The translations under genes and the position numbers were made by a program. DNA of 64,000 bases from Amycolatopsis sp. CA-230715 (GTDB lineage: Bacteria > Actinomycetota > Actinomycetes > Mycobacteriales > Pseudonocardiaceae), in NCBI RefSeq assembly GCF_018736145.1, contig NZ_CP059997.1:8121501-8185500 (forward strand), written 5' to 3'. Below, one piece after another: positions 53,974 to 62,943 of this stretch (the first letter of the stretch is position 1; every line of letters begins with the position of its first letter). Under the pieces are notes generated by a model that ran no database searches, had not been told where the DNA came from, and was given only the letters and a program-made list of their open reading frames with translations.

Positions 53974-56088
53974 TCAGGTGCGCACTCCTTCCGGGAGCGG
54001 TTCGAAACGGGCGTGGTGCCGGGTGAACGTCGCGGTGCCCGAGGTCAGCGAGCGCAGGTCGATCGCGTACCGCAGCAGTTCGGTCGCGGGGACCTCCGCC
54101 TTGACGACGCTGCGCCCCTCGGCGACGGCTTCGGTGCCGAGAACCCGGCCCCGGCGCGAGGAAAGATCGCCGAGCACGGTGCCGAGGTGGTCGTCCGGCG
54201 CGATGACCACGACCTCCTCCAGCGGTTCGAGCAGCCGGATGCGCCCGTTCGCGGCGGCGTCCTTCAACGCGAGCGAGCCCGCGGTCTGGAACGCCGCGTC
54301 CGAGGAGTCGACGCTGTGCGCCTTGCCGTCCACGAGCGTGACCCGGACGTCGATCACCGGGTGCCCGTCGGCGAGCCCGCGCGCGAGCTGGGCACGCACG
54401 CCTTTCTCCACGCTCGGGATGAACTGGTGCGGCACCGCGCCGCCGACCACCTTGTCGACGAACTCGAACCCGGCACCGCGTTCGAGCGGCACGACCTCGA
54501 TATCGCACACCGCGTACTGGCCGTGGCCGCCGGACTGCTTGACGTGCCGCCCGTGCCCCTTCGCCGGGCCCGCGAAGGTTTCCCGCAACGAGATCCGGAC
54601 CGGCTCGGTGTCGATGTCGGCACCGCCCGCCCGCAGCCGGGACAACACGACGTCGGCGTGCGCTTCGCCCATGCACCACAGCACGAGCTGGCTCGTTTCC
54701 GCGTTGCGCTCCAGCCGCAGCGTCGGATCGCCCGCCACGAGCCTGGCGAGGTTGCGCGCGAGCGTGTCCTCGTCGCTGCGCGTCTTCGCGATGACGGCGA
54801 CCGGCAGCAACGGCTCGGGCATCGTCCACGGGCGCATCAGGATCGGATCGTCCGGTGAGGACACCGTGTCGCCGGTCTCGGCCGAGCCGATCTTCGTCAG
54901 CGCGCACAGATCGCCTGCCACGCAATGGGAAACCTCGCGGAGGTTCGCGCCGAGCGGCGAGTACAGGTGCGCCACGCGCTCGTCCGCGTCGTGGTCCTCG
55001 TGGCCGCGCTCGGCGAGCCCGTGGCCCGAAACGTGCACGGGCCGTTCCGGCCGCAGCGTGCCGGAGAAGACGCGCACGAGCGAAACCCTGCCGACGTAGG
55101 AGTCCGCGGCGGTGCGGACGACCTCGGCGACGAGCGGTCCGTCCGGATCGGCCTTCAGCGGCGCGTGCGCCGAGCCGTCGGGCGCGGTGACCTCGGGCAG
55201 CGGATGTTCCAGCGGGGACGGGAAAGCGCGCGCCATGCCGTCGAGCACCTCGGTGAGCCCGACGCCGGTGGTCGCGCACACCGGGATCACCGGGTGGAAG
55301 CTGCCGTGGGCGACGGCGGTTTCGAGATCGGAGATGAGCGTGGCCTCGGCAATGTCCTCGCCCGCGAGGTACCGGTCCATCAGGGTCTCGTCCTCGCTCT
55401 CGGCGATGATCCCTTCGATCAGTTCGTCGCGGGCGGTGGCGATCCGGTCGAGGTCGGCGTCGTCGGGATCGGTCACGGTGGCGGGGAGCCCGTTCGCGTA
55501 GTCGTAGTAGCGGCGCGTGATGAGGCCGATGAGCCCCGGTTTCCCGCCGCTCGCGGGAAGGTACAGCGGGAGCACGCCCGCGCCGAACGCTTCCTGGCAC
55601 GCGGCGATTTCCGCGTCGGCGTCGGCGCGCGCGTGATCGAGCCTGGCGATCACCACGGCCCTCGGCATGCCCACCGCGGCGCACTCGGCCCATACCGCGG
55701 CGGTCGCGGCGTCCACGCCCTCGGCCGCGCAGACCACGAACAACGCCGCGTCCGCCGCGCGCAGGCCCGCGCGCAGTTCGCCGACGAAGTCCGCGTACCC
55801 GGGGGTGTCGATGAGGTTGATCTTGACGTCGCCGTGGAGCAGCGGTGCCACCGAAAGCCCGACCGAACGCTGCTGCCGCACCGCCGCGGGATCGTGGTCG
55901 CACACGGTCGTGCCCTCGACGACCGAGCCAGCCCTCGGCACCGTCCCGGACGCGGCGAGCAGCGCTTCGGTCAGCGTGGTCTTGCCCGAGCCGGACGGCC
56001 CGACCAGCACCACGTTGCGGACCTTGGCCGGGTCGTCGACAGCGACCGCGGCCCCGGACTCGGTACTCCTTGCCTGTTTGTCAGCCAT
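53974..56088 (-). CDS. EF-G-like GTPase (elongation factor G paralogue)
   Basis: 704 residues. P-loop GPSGSGKTTL (residues 30-39), DTPGYADF (G3). The G4 motif is ARLDHARAD instead of NKxD, so guanine specificity is weakened. Domains II-V follow (SYVGRVSLVRVFSGTLRP, SGGHGQYAVCDIEV, SDAAFQTAGSLALKDAA). This is the actinobacterial EF-G2/FusA2-like group, separate from the essential fusA beside rpsG; roles proposed include ribosome recycling or stress. ATG 56088 with GAGGAG. Divergent from pdxS. Confidence 0.9.
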   Translation of the reverse strand: MADKQARSTESGAAVAVDDPAKVRNVVLVGPSGSGKTTLTEALLAASGTVPRAGSVVEGTTVCDHDPAAVRQQRSVGLSVAPLLHGDVKINLIDTPGYADFVGELRAGLRAADAALFVVCAAEGVDAATAAVWAECAAVGMPRAVVIARLDHARADADAEIAACQEAFGAGVLPLYLPASGGKPGLIGLITRRYYDYANGLPATVTDPDDADLDRIATARDELIEGIIAESEDETLMDRYLAGEDIAEATLISDLETAVAHGSFHPVIPVCATTGVGLTEVLDGMARAFPSPLEHPLPEVTAPDGSAHAPLKADPDGPLVAEVVRTAADSYVGRVSLVRVFSGTLRPERPVHVSGHGLAERGHEDHDADERVAHLYSPLGANLREVSHCVAGDLCALTKIGSAETGDTVSSPDDPILMRPWTMPEPLLPVAVIAKTRSDEDTLARNLARLVAGDPTLRLERNAETSQLVLWCMGEAHADVVLSRLRAGGADIDTEPVRISLRETFAGPAKGHGRHVKQSGGHGQYAVCDIEVVPLERGAGFEFVDKVVGGAVPHQFIPSVEKGVRAQLARGLADGHPVIDVRVTLVDGKAHSVDSSDAAFQTAGSLALKDAAANGRIRLLEPLEEVVVIAPDDHLGTVLGDLSSRRGRVLGTEAVAEGRSVVKAEVPATELLRYAIDLRSLTSGTATFTRHHARFEPLPEGVRT

Positions 56089-56359
56089 GACGGCTCCTCG
56101 GCTCGGCGGGGGAGGGCCCCGCGAGTTCGCGCACGTCCGTGGCTCGATCGATGGCGCGTCCACCGTTGACGGGCGCCTTGTGTCCCCGATCACACACCCG
56201 TCACCCGGTGTGGGCAAGACCGAGCGCGCGGTCGCACCCCCTCGGACGAGAACTGCCGATAAGTGGACTGCTGAGATCGGCTTGTACTGGCCTGTGGCAC
56301 CGGTCCAAAGCCGACGTAGCATCGAATGGACCGCAGTTCTTCCCAGAAAGGCCCTTGCC

Positions 56360-57271
56360 GTGTCTGACGTCCAGCCCACCGCAACCCCCGCCGCGACCGG
56401 CACCGCCCGCGTCAAGCGCGGGATGGCCGAGATGCTCAAGGGCGGGGTGATCATGGACGTGGTCACCGCCGAGCAGGCGAAGATCGCCGAGGACGCCGGC
56501 GCCGTCGCCGTGATGGCGCTCGAACGCGTGCCCGCCGACATCAGGGCGCAGGGCGGTGTCGCCAGGATGAGCGACCCCGACCTGATCGACGGCATCATCG
56601 AAGCCGTTTCCATCCCCGTCATGGCGAAGGCGCGCATCGGGCACTTCGTCGAGGCGCAGGTGCTCCAGTCGCTCGGCGTGGACTACATCGACGAGTCCGA
56701 GGTGCTTACCCCGGCCGACTACGCCAACCACATCGACAAGTGGGCGTTCACCGTGCCGTTCGTGTGCGGTGCGACGAACCTCGGCGAGGCGCTGCGCCGC
56801 ATCAACGAGGGCGCCGCGATGATCAGGTCGAAGGGCGAGGCCGGTACCGGCGACGTCTCGAACGCGACCACGCACATGCGGAAGATCCGTGCCGAGATCC
56901 GCCGCCTCACCTCGCTGCCCGAGGACGAGCTTTTCGTTGCGGCGAAAGAACTTCAGGCGCCCTACGAGCTCGTCAAGGAGATCGCGGAGAAGGGCAAGCT
57001 CCCGGTCGTGCTGTTCACCGCGGGCGGGATCGCGACCCCCGCCGACGCCGCGATGATGATGCAGCTCGGCGCCGAAGGCGTGTTCGTCGGCTCCGGCATC
57101 TTCAAGTCCGGCAACCCCGCGGAGCGCGCCGCCGCGATCGTCAAGGCCACCACCTTCCACGACGACCCCGACGTGCTCGCGAAGGTCTCGCGTGGCCTGG
57201 GCGAAGCGATGGTCGGGATCAACGTCGACGACGTCCCGGAGCCGCACCGCCTCGCCGAACGCGGCTGGTGA
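56360..57271 (+). CDS. pdxS: Pyridoxal 5'-phosphate synthase lyase subunit
   Basis: 303 residues, TIM barrel. Makes PLP from ribose 5-phosphate, glyceraldehyde 3-phosphate and ammonia supplied by PdxT. Conserved strings: KGGVIMDVVTAEQAKIAEDA, ARMSDPDLIDGI, ARIGHFVEAQVL, GTGDVSNATTHMR and FTAGGIATPADAAMMMQLG. GTG 56360 with AAAGG upstream. pdxT is 3.6 kb downstream and not adjacent. A 270-bp divergent region lies upstream; I see no clear PdxR site. Confidence 0.97.
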   Translation: MSDVQPTATPAATGTARVKRGMAEMLKGGVIMDVVTAEQAKIAEDAGAVAVMALERVPADIRAQGGVARMSDPDLIDGIIEAVSIPVMAKARIGHFVEAQVLQSLGVDYIDESEVLTPADYANHIDKWAFTVPFVCGATNLGEALRRINEGAAMIRSKGEAGTGDVSNATTHMRKIRAEIRRLTSLPEDELFVAAKELQAPYELVKEIAEKGKLPVVLFTAGGIATPADAAMMMQLGAEGVFVGSGIFKSGNPAERAAAIVKATTFHDDPDVLAKVSRGLGEAMVGINVDDVPEPHRLAERGW

Positions 57272-57293
57272 ATCTCCGGCCCTCGCAACGCCT

Positions 57294-57340
57294 CTGAAGG
57301 TGGCCATCACGGCATTGAATGCCGTGATGGCGGCCTTCAG
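57294..57340. repeat. Long hairpin repeat between converging genes
   Basis: Arms of 22 nt with two mismatches, CTGAAGGTGGCCATCACGG... and its complement around TGA. It lies between the pdxS stop and the XRE-cupin stop and can end transcription from both. The layout is that of intergenic repeats common in Amycolatopsis-type genomes; it is a different family from the hairpins at 45.8-46.1 kb. Confidence 0.7.
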
Positions 57341-57355
57341 TGCATAACGACTCGT

Positions 57356-57946
57356 TCAGGGGTGTTCGGAGATTTCGACGGCGCGCGTGTCGGGTTCGAG
57401 TGCTTCGAAGATGTGCGGTACGTCGCCGGGGTAGCAGATGTAGTCGCCGGGGAACAGTTCGGCGGGATCCTCCGTCGGCCCGACGAGCGCGCGTCCGGTG
57501 CACAGCGTGATGTGCTCGACGACCCCTCGTATGTGCGGATCGGACCGCCGCGGCGCGCCGGGCTGCGCGACCACCTGGTACAGGTCCCGTTGCATGCCGG
57601 GCGGGCACGAGGCGAGCAGCGTGCAGGCGTAGTTCGCGCGCTCGGCGAACACCCGCGGGCCCTCGCCGGACCGGATCACCCGAACCTGGGGGCGCGGCGG
57701 TTCGACGAGCCGGGAGAACTGCACGTCGAGTGCGACGCCGAGCGCCCACAGGGTTTCCACGCTCGGGTTGCCGGTCGCGGATTCGAGCTGGGACAACGTG
57801 GACTTCGCGATCCCGGCCTTGCGCGCCAGCTCGGTGAGCGAGAGCCCGGCGCGTGCCCGCTCCCGCCGAAGCGAGGCCGCGATGGTTTCCAGCGGCGCCC
57901 CGCGTTGCTGTTCCTCGCTCGGCGGCAGGTGCCCGTGATCGGTCAT
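57356..57946 (-). CDS. XRE-family regulator with C-terminal cupin domain
   Basis: 196 residues. HTH at about 20-75 (LRRERARAGLSLTELARKAG, IAKSTLSQLESATGNPSVET). Cupin domain at about 100-190 (DPHIRGVVEHITLCTG, PGDYICYPGDVPHIFEAL). Regulators of this class next to azlCD usually sense an amino acid or small metabolite and control the exporter. Divergent from azlC with an 84-bp spacer containing their promoters. Confidence 0.92.
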   Translation of the reverse strand: MTDHGHLPPSEEQQRGAPLETIAASLRRERARAGLSLTELARKAGIAKSTLSQLESATGNPSVETLWALGVALDVQFSRLVEPPRPQVRVIRSGEGPRVFAERANYACTLLASCPPGMQRDLYQVVAQPGAPRRSDPHIRGVVEHITLCTGRALVGPTEDPAELFPGDYICYPGDVPHIFEALEPDTRAVEISEHP

Positions 57947-58030
57947 GTGCGTGCTCCGTGGCGTCGTTCGGTAGGCCGGACCGTTTGTTCTCCTTGACGA
58001 ACGGCACCGACATGTTCATCATACGATGCT

Positions 58031-58723
58031 ATGCGTTCGATTTGGCGAACCCTCGGCCCGGACCTGGCCAGGGACATCGGCCTCGTGTGCCTCGCGGACT
58101 GCCTCGTCGGGCTCTCCTACGGGATGCTCGCGGTCAGTTCCGGCTTCGAGATCTGGGTGCCCATGATGCTGTCGCTGCTGGTCTTCGCCGGGGTATCGCA
58201 GTTCCTGTTCATCGGGATGATCGCCGCGGGCGGCAACCCGATCGCGGCGGTCGTGGCCGGGCTGCTGGTGAACACGCGTCACGTCCCGTTCGGCTTCGCG
58301 GTCGCGGACCTGCTCGGCAAGGGAGCCTTCCGGCGGATCGCGGGCAGTCACCTGATGATCGACGAGAACGTGGCGTTCGCGCTCGCTCAGAAGGACGCCG
58401 AACGACGGCGGGCCGCGTACTGGGCTTGCGGGATCGGGTTGTTCGTCTGCTGGAACCTCGGCGTGGTCGTCGGCGCGTTCGCGGGCACGGCGATCACCGA
58501 CACCGACGCGTTCGGGCTCGACGCGGCCTTTCCCGTCGTGCTGCTCGCGCTGGTGCTGCCTTCGCTGAAGGACCGCGACACCCGGCTCGCCGCGCTGATC
58601 GGCGTGGTGATCGCGCTCGCGACGACTTTCTTCCTGCCCGCCGGACTGCCGGTGCTGTGCGCGCTCGCGGGTGTGCTCGTAGTGCTGCGCAAGGCGAAGA
58701 CCCCAGAGGAGGCTGTCGCGTGA
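58031..58723 (+). CDS. azlC: AzlC-family branched-chain amino acid exporter, large subunit
   Basis: 230 residues, polytopic. With AzlD it exports branched-chain amino acids or analogues. Family strings include CLADCLVGLSYGMLAVSSGF, FAGVSQFLFIGMIAAGGNP and LLVNTRHVPFGFAVADLLGK. The stop overlaps the azlD start (GTGA). Confidence 0.93.
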   Translation: MRSIWRTLGPDLARDIGLVCLADCLVGLSYGMLAVSSGFEIWVPMMLSLLVFAGVSQFLFIGMIAAGGNPIAAVVAGLLVNTRHVPFGFAVADLLGKGAFRRIAGSHLMIDENVAFALAQKDAERRRAAYWACGIGLFVCWNLGVVVGAFAGTAITDTDAFGLDAAFPVVLLALVLPSLKDRDTRLAALIGVVIALATTFFLPAGLPVLCALAGVLVVLRKAKTPEEAVA

Positions 58724-59046
58724 TCATCGCCCCGCTCACGCTCGTCCTGTGCGCCGTCGTACTTGCCGCGGGCACGTTCGCGTTCCGGTTCGCCGGGCCC
58801 GCATTGCGGTCGCGCGTAACGCTTTCCCCGCGCTCGGAGAAGATCATGGCGACCGCGGCCGTGGTCCTGCTCGCCGCCGTGGTCGCGACGGCTTCGCTCA
58901 CCGAGGACCAGTCGTTCGCCGGGATCGCCCGCCCCGCGGGGGTGCTCGTCGGCGGTGTGCTCGCGTGGCGGAAGGCGCCGTTCCCGCTCGTCGTGATCGC
59001 CGCCGCCGCGACGGCCGCGCTGCTGCGGCTGATCGGCGTTTCCTAG
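58720..59046 (+). CDS. azlD: AzlD-family exporter, small subunit
   Basis: 108 residues, four membrane segments (LTLVLCAVVLAAGTFAFRFA, TAAVVLLAAVVATASL, FPLVVIAAAATAALLRL). GTG 58720 with GAGGAGG upstream. It ends 11 bp before the converging Lrp stop. Confidence 0.92.
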   Translation: MIIAPLTLVLCAVVLAAGTFAFRFAGPALRSRVTLSPRSEKIMATAAVVLLAAVVATASLTEDQSFAGIARPAGVLVGGVLAWRKAPFPLVVIAAAATAALLRLIGVS

Positions 59047-59057
59047 CGCGGAGTCCG

Positions 59058-59528
59058 TCAGCGCAGGGCGTCCACGGTAGGGGGCACCTCCGCCTTGCGC
59101 CGGTGCTCGAACAACAGGTTCGTGTGCACCTCGGCCACTTCGCGGCGGGTGGTGTAGGAGTCGAGCAGCAGCCGTTGCAGATGCGCCGCGTCGGCCACCG
59201 CCACGTGCACGAGGAAGTCCTCGGGGCCAGCCACGTGCGACACCGAGACGGTTTCCGGCATGCCGAGCACGAACTCCATGAACACCTGCACCACGGCCCT
59301 GGTGTGCGGGCGGATCCGCACCGCGACCACCGCCTGCAGCGGCCTGCCGAGCGCGCCGAGCGACACCTCCGCCCGGTAGCCGCTGATCACCCCGGACTCC
59401 CGCAGCGCGCGATGCCGCACGAGGCAGGTCGACGGCGCCACGTTGACCAGTGCCGCCAGGTCCTTGTTCGGCAGCCGCGCGTCGTTCTGCAGGGCCGCCA
59501 GAATCGCGACGTCGATCGCATCCAGCAC
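59058..59528 (-). CDS. Lrp/AsnC-family transcriptional regulator
   Basis: 156 residues. HTH at about 5-60 (LDAIDVAILAALQNDARL, NKDLAALVNVAPSTCLVR), then the RAM ligand-binding domain (VVAVRIRPHTRAVVQVF, VSHVAGPEDFLVHVAVAD). GTG 59528 with GGAAGGAAG. Divergent from the PLP-dependent lyase, which it most likely regulates in response to an amino acid. Confidence 0.93.
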   Translation of the reverse strand: MLDAIDVAILAALQNDARLPNKDLAALVNVAPSTCLVRHRALRESGVISGYRAEVSLGALGRPLQAVVAVRIRPHTRAVVQVFMEFVLGMPETVSVSHVAGPEDFLVHVAVADAAHLQRLLLDSYTTRREVAEVHTNLLFEHRRKAEVPPTVDALR

Positions 59529-59627
59529 GAAACTTCCTTCCGGTTGCCGAAGATGCTTTCGAAGATGCCCTAGATCACCGCGTTCCGTCCAGCATTGGCC
59601 CCGCAGATGTGAATCGAGGAGGTAGCG

Positions 59628-60812
59628 GTGACGGGTGTCAGGACGCGTGCGGTGCACGGCGGCAAGGACGATTTGGGCGGGCTCGGCGTGCACGTCCCGC
59701 CGATCGACCTGTCCACCACCTACCCGGTGCCGGACCAAGCGGCGGGCGGGGCGGCGCTGGCCGACTGGGCCGACGGGCTCGCCGACGCCGCGTCGCCGGT
59801 GTACGCGCGGCTGCACAACCCGACGGTCGCGCGGTTCGAACGCGCGCTCGCCGATCTCGAAGGCGTCGAGTCCGCGGTGTCCTTCGCCAGCGGCATGGCT
59901 GCGATGACGGCCGTCCTCCAGGCGGCCTGCCTGATGCGCGGCCGCCCGCACGTGGTGGCCGTCCGCCCGCTCTACGGCGGCACGGACCACTTGCTGGCCA
60001 CCGGGTTGCTCGGCACCGAGACCACCTACGCGCGAGCGGACGAGATCGAGGCGGCGATCCGGCCGGACACCGGGCTCGTCGTGCTGGAGACCCCGGCGAA
60101 CCCGAACCTCGACCTGACCGACATCGCCGCCGTGGTGCGCGCCGCGGGCGAAGTCCCGGTGCTCGTCGACAACACCTTCGCGACCCCGGTACTGCAGAAC
60201 CCGGCCGCGCACGGCGCCGCCTACGTCCTGCATTCGGGCACCAAGTACCTCGGCGGTCACGGTGACGTGCTCGGCGGTGTGGTCGCCTGCGCCGAGCCGC
60301 TCGCCGGTCCGCTGCGGCAGCTCCGGATCCTCACCGGCGCGGTGCTGCACCCGCTCGGCGGCTACCTGCTGCACCGCGGGCTCGCGACGCTGCCCTTGCG
60401 CGTCGAAGCGGCCACGCGCACGGCGTCGGAGCTGGCGATGAGGCTCGCCGAGCACCCCGCCGTGGACTCGGTGCGGTACCCGGGGCTCACCGGCGGGCCG
60501 CTGCTCGGCACGCAGTTGCGGGAGCCCGGCGCGATGCTCGCCTTCGAGCCGGTCGGTGACCCGTACGCCGTGGTCGGCAAGCTCGGTCTGGTCACGCCCG
60601 CGGTCAGCCTCGGCTCGGTCGACACGCTCATCGAGCACCCCGGCGCGCTGACCCACCGGCTGGTCGGCGAGTCCGACCGCGAAGCGTGCGGAGTTCCGTC
60701 GAGCCTGCTGCGGGTCTCGGTCGGGCTCGAGGACGTCGACGACCTCTGGGACGACCTCGAGCAGGCGCTGCGCGTCGCGGCGGCGGACCGCCCCCGGGGT
60801 GAGCGTCGCTGA
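59628..60812 (+). CDS. Cys/Met-metabolism PLP enzyme (methionine/cystathionine gamma-lyase-like)
   Basis: 394 residues. Fold type I PLP enzyme. The PLP Lys is in HSGTKYLGGHGD; SPVYARLHNPTVARFERAL and FASGMAAMTAVLQAACL contribute PLP-phosphate contacts, and VLVDNTFATPVLQNP carries the pyridine-binding Asp. It cleaves or replaces at the gamma-carbon of a sulfur amino acid; the exact reaction (gamma-lyase or synthase) is not decidable. GTG 59628 with GGAGG. A PLP-using enzyme sits between the two PLP-synthase genes. Confidence 0.92.
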   Translation: MTGVRTRAVHGGKDDLGGLGVHVPPIDLSTTYPVPDQAAGGAALADWADGLADAASPVYARLHNPTVARFERALADLEGVESAVSFASGMAAMTAVLQAACLMRGRPHVVAVRPLYGGTDHLLATGLLGTETTYARADEIEAAIRPDTGLVVLETPANPNLDLTDIAAVVRAAGEVPVLVDNTFATPVLQNPAAHGAAYVLHSGTKYLGGHGDVLGGVVACAEPLAGPLRQLRILTGAVLHPLGGYLLHRGLATLPLRVEAATRTASELAMRLAEHPAVDSVRYPGLTGGPLLGTQLREPGAMLAFEPVGDPYAVVGKLGLVTPAVSLGSVDTLIEHPGALTHRLVGESDREACGVPSSLLRVSVGLEDVDDLWDDLEQALRVAAADRPRGERR

Positions 60813-60858
60813 CCTGCGCATTAGGCTTGTGCGGTTGCCTTAGCTGACGGAGGTGCCG

Positions 60859-61491
60859 GTGGACAGGCCAGTGGTCGGAGTGCTCGCGCTGCAGGGGGAC
60901 GTGCGCGAGCACCTCGCCATGCTGACCGGTGCGGGCGCCACCGCGCTGCCCGTCCGGCGCCCGGCCGAACTGTCCGAAGTGGACGGTCTGGTGCTGCCGG
61001 GCGGCGAGTCCACCACGATGTCGCGCCTGCTCGAAACGTTCGAGCTGCTCGAACCGCTGCGCGAGCGCATCGCGGCCGGGCTGCCCGCGTTCGGGTCGTG
61101 CGCGGGCATGATCCTGCTCGCGCGCGAAGTGCTCGACGGCAGGCCGGATCAGCGCCAGCTCGGCGGGCTCGACGTCGTCGTGCGCCGCAACGCCTTCGGG
61201 CGGCAGGTCGACTCGTTCGAGTCCGACCTGGACTTCGCCGGTCTCGGCGCACCGGGCGAGGCGCCGCTGCACGCCGTCTTCATCCGCGCGCCGTGGGTCG
61301 AGCGGACCGGCGACGGCGTCGAAGTGCTCGCACGGGTACCGGACACCCCTGCCGCCGGGGACGCTGCCGCTAGGATCGTCGCGGTCAGGCAGGGAGCAGT
61401 GCTCGCCACCGCGTTCCACCCGGAGCTCACGGGGGACGAGCGCGTGCACCGGCTGTTCGTCGGCATGGTACGAGACCGCGTTCCCGCGTAG
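60859..61491 (+). CDS. pdxT: Pyridoxal 5'-phosphate synthase glutaminase subunit
   Basis: 210 residues, class I glutaminase. GVLALQGDVREHLAML at the start, GGESTTMSRLL, the nucleophile Cys in FGSCAGMILLARE, and the His-Glu pair in AFHPELTGDERVHRLF. It supplies ammonia to PdxS. GTG 60859 has GGAGG 5 nt upstream; GTG 60853 is less likely. yebC follows by 17 bp. Confidence 0.96.
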   Translation: MDRPVVGVLALQGDVREHLAMLTGAGATALPVRRPAELSEVDGLVLPGGESTTMSRLLETFELLEPLRERIAAGLPAFGSCAGMILLAREVLDGRPDQRQLGGLDVVVRRNAFGRQVDSFESDLDFAGLGAPGEAPLHAVFIRAPWVERTGDGVEVLARVPDTPAAGDAAARIVAVRQGAVLATAFHPELTGDERVHRLFVGMVRDRVPA

Positions 61492-61508
61492 AAGCAGTTG
61501 GAGGAGAG

Positions 61509-62258
61509 ATGAGCGGCCACTCCAAGTGGGCCACCACCAAGCACAAGAAGGCCAACCTCGACGCGAAGCGCGGCAAGCTCTTCGCGAGGTTGATCAAGAA
61601 CATCGAGGTGGCGGCGCGCACCGGCGGCAGTGACCCCGACGGGAACCCGACTCTCTACGACGCGATCGCCAAGGCCAAGCGCAACTCGGTTCCCGCGGAC
61701 AACATCGAGCGCGCGCGCAAGCGCGGCGGCGGCGAGGAAGCGGGCGGCGCGGACTGGCAGACGATCACCTACGAGGGCTACGGCCCCAACGGTGTCGCGG
61801 TGCTGATCGAGTGCCTGACCGACAACAAGAACCGGGCCGCGATGGAGGTGCGCACCGCCTTGACGCGCAACAACGGTTCGCTCGCCGACCCGGGTTCGGT
61901 CGCCTACCTGTTCAACCGCAAGGGTGTCGTGCTCATGCCGAAGAACGACCTGAGCGAGGACGACGTGCTGATGGCCGTTCTCGACGCCGGCGCCGAAGAG
62001 GTCAACGATCTCGGCGAGAGCTTCGAGATCATCTCCGAGGCGACCGATCTGGTCGCGGTGCGGAAAGCCTTGCAGGAAGCCGAATACGACTACGAGTCGG
62101 CGGACATGAGCTTCCTGCCGTCGATGACCGTGGCGCTCGAAGCCGACGGTGCCAAGAAGGTGTTCAACCTGATCGACGCGCTCGAGGACTGCGACGACGT
62201 CCAGAACGTGTATGCGAACTTCGACGTGTCGGACGAGGTGCTCGCGGAAGTCGGCTGA
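61509..62258 (+). CDS. yebC: YebC/PmpR-family regulatory protein
   Basis: 249 residues. Starts SGHSKWATTKHKKANLDAKR, the family hallmark, and contains YEGYGPNGVAVLIECLTDNK and GSVAYLFNRKGVV. Members bind DNA upstream of regulated genes, and some act on translation at proline stalls. ATG 61509 with GGAGGAG. Conserved between pdxT and ruvC in actinobacteria. Confidence 0.96.
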   Translation: MSGHSKWATTKHKKANLDAKRGKLFARLIKNIEVAARTGGSDPDGNPTLYDAIAKAKRNSVPADNIERARKRGGGEEAGGADWQTITYEGYGPNGVAVLIECLTDNKNRAAMEVRTALTRNNGSLADPGSVAYLFNRKGVVLMPKNDLSEDDVLMAVLDAGAEEVNDLGESFEIISEATDLVAVRKALQEAEYDYESADMSFLPSMTVALEADGAKKVFNLIDALEDCDDVQNVYANFDVSDEVLAEVG

Positions 62259-62337
62259 CCGTTCGTCCCGAAAACCTGACCGGTAGGCGAAATTCCGGTG
62301 GCCGGTGCCTTTCCCGTCGAGGGCGGGATACGGCACA

Positions 62338-62859
62338 ATGACGCCCGTGACCGCCGAAACCCTTGCGCCCGAAGAAGAAGAGCTGCTCGAGTGGATTGTC
62401 CAGCAGGGGCAGCAACGGGGGAACGCCGTCATCGCGGTGCCCGATGACGAGGAGGGCGCCGGCTACGCCTTCACCGCCTGCGCGTGGGCGTTGCACGGGG
62501 TTCCCGAAGCGGTCGTGGTCGGCCTGCCCGCGGAGATCGGCCCGGTTCTGCTCGACGCCTATGTGGACCGTGCGGCGGCGGGGGAGCAGTTCGAGTACGG
62601 CAAGCTGTACACGGATTTCTTCGACGGCGTGCCGGTCACCTTCGAGAAGGTCGCCAAGGGGCACTACCTCGAGTACTTCGGCAGCGCGTTCCTGGTGTAC
62701 CCGGACGGCGACTTCCCCGCCGTGCAGCTGATCGTGCCGACCCCGGACGGTTCGTGGCCGTGGCAGGACAGCGCGCCGGAGGGGTTCGGCGAGTGGCAGC
62801 TCGTGCTCACCGAGAGCGGTGAGCCGGAGAGCTGGACACCGGGCGTCGACGGTCCGTGA
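62338..62859 (+). CDS. DUF4262-type protein
   Basis: 173 residues, no signal or membrane helix. AGYAFTACAWALHGVPEAVV and VVGLPAEIGPVLLDAYVDRA followed by HYLEYFGSAFLVYPDGDFPA match DUF4262, a family without known function. ATG 62338. It lies between yebC and ruvC on the same strand. Confidence 0.75.
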   Translation: MTPVTAETLAPEEEELLEWIVQQGQQRGNAVIAVPDDEEGAGYAFTACAWALHGVPEAVVVGLPAEIGPVLLDAYVDRAAAGEQFEYGKLYTDFFDGVPVTFEKVAKGHYLEYFGSAFLVYPDGDFPAVQLIVPTPDGSWPWQDSAPEGFGEWQLVLTESGEPESWTPGVDGP

Positions 62860-62943
62860 CATCCGCACGGCGCGTCCTCGCCGTACTCGCGGAGAACGCC
62901 CGGTAGCCTCACCTCGAACTGGTGTTCGGCGAGAGGTGATCAG

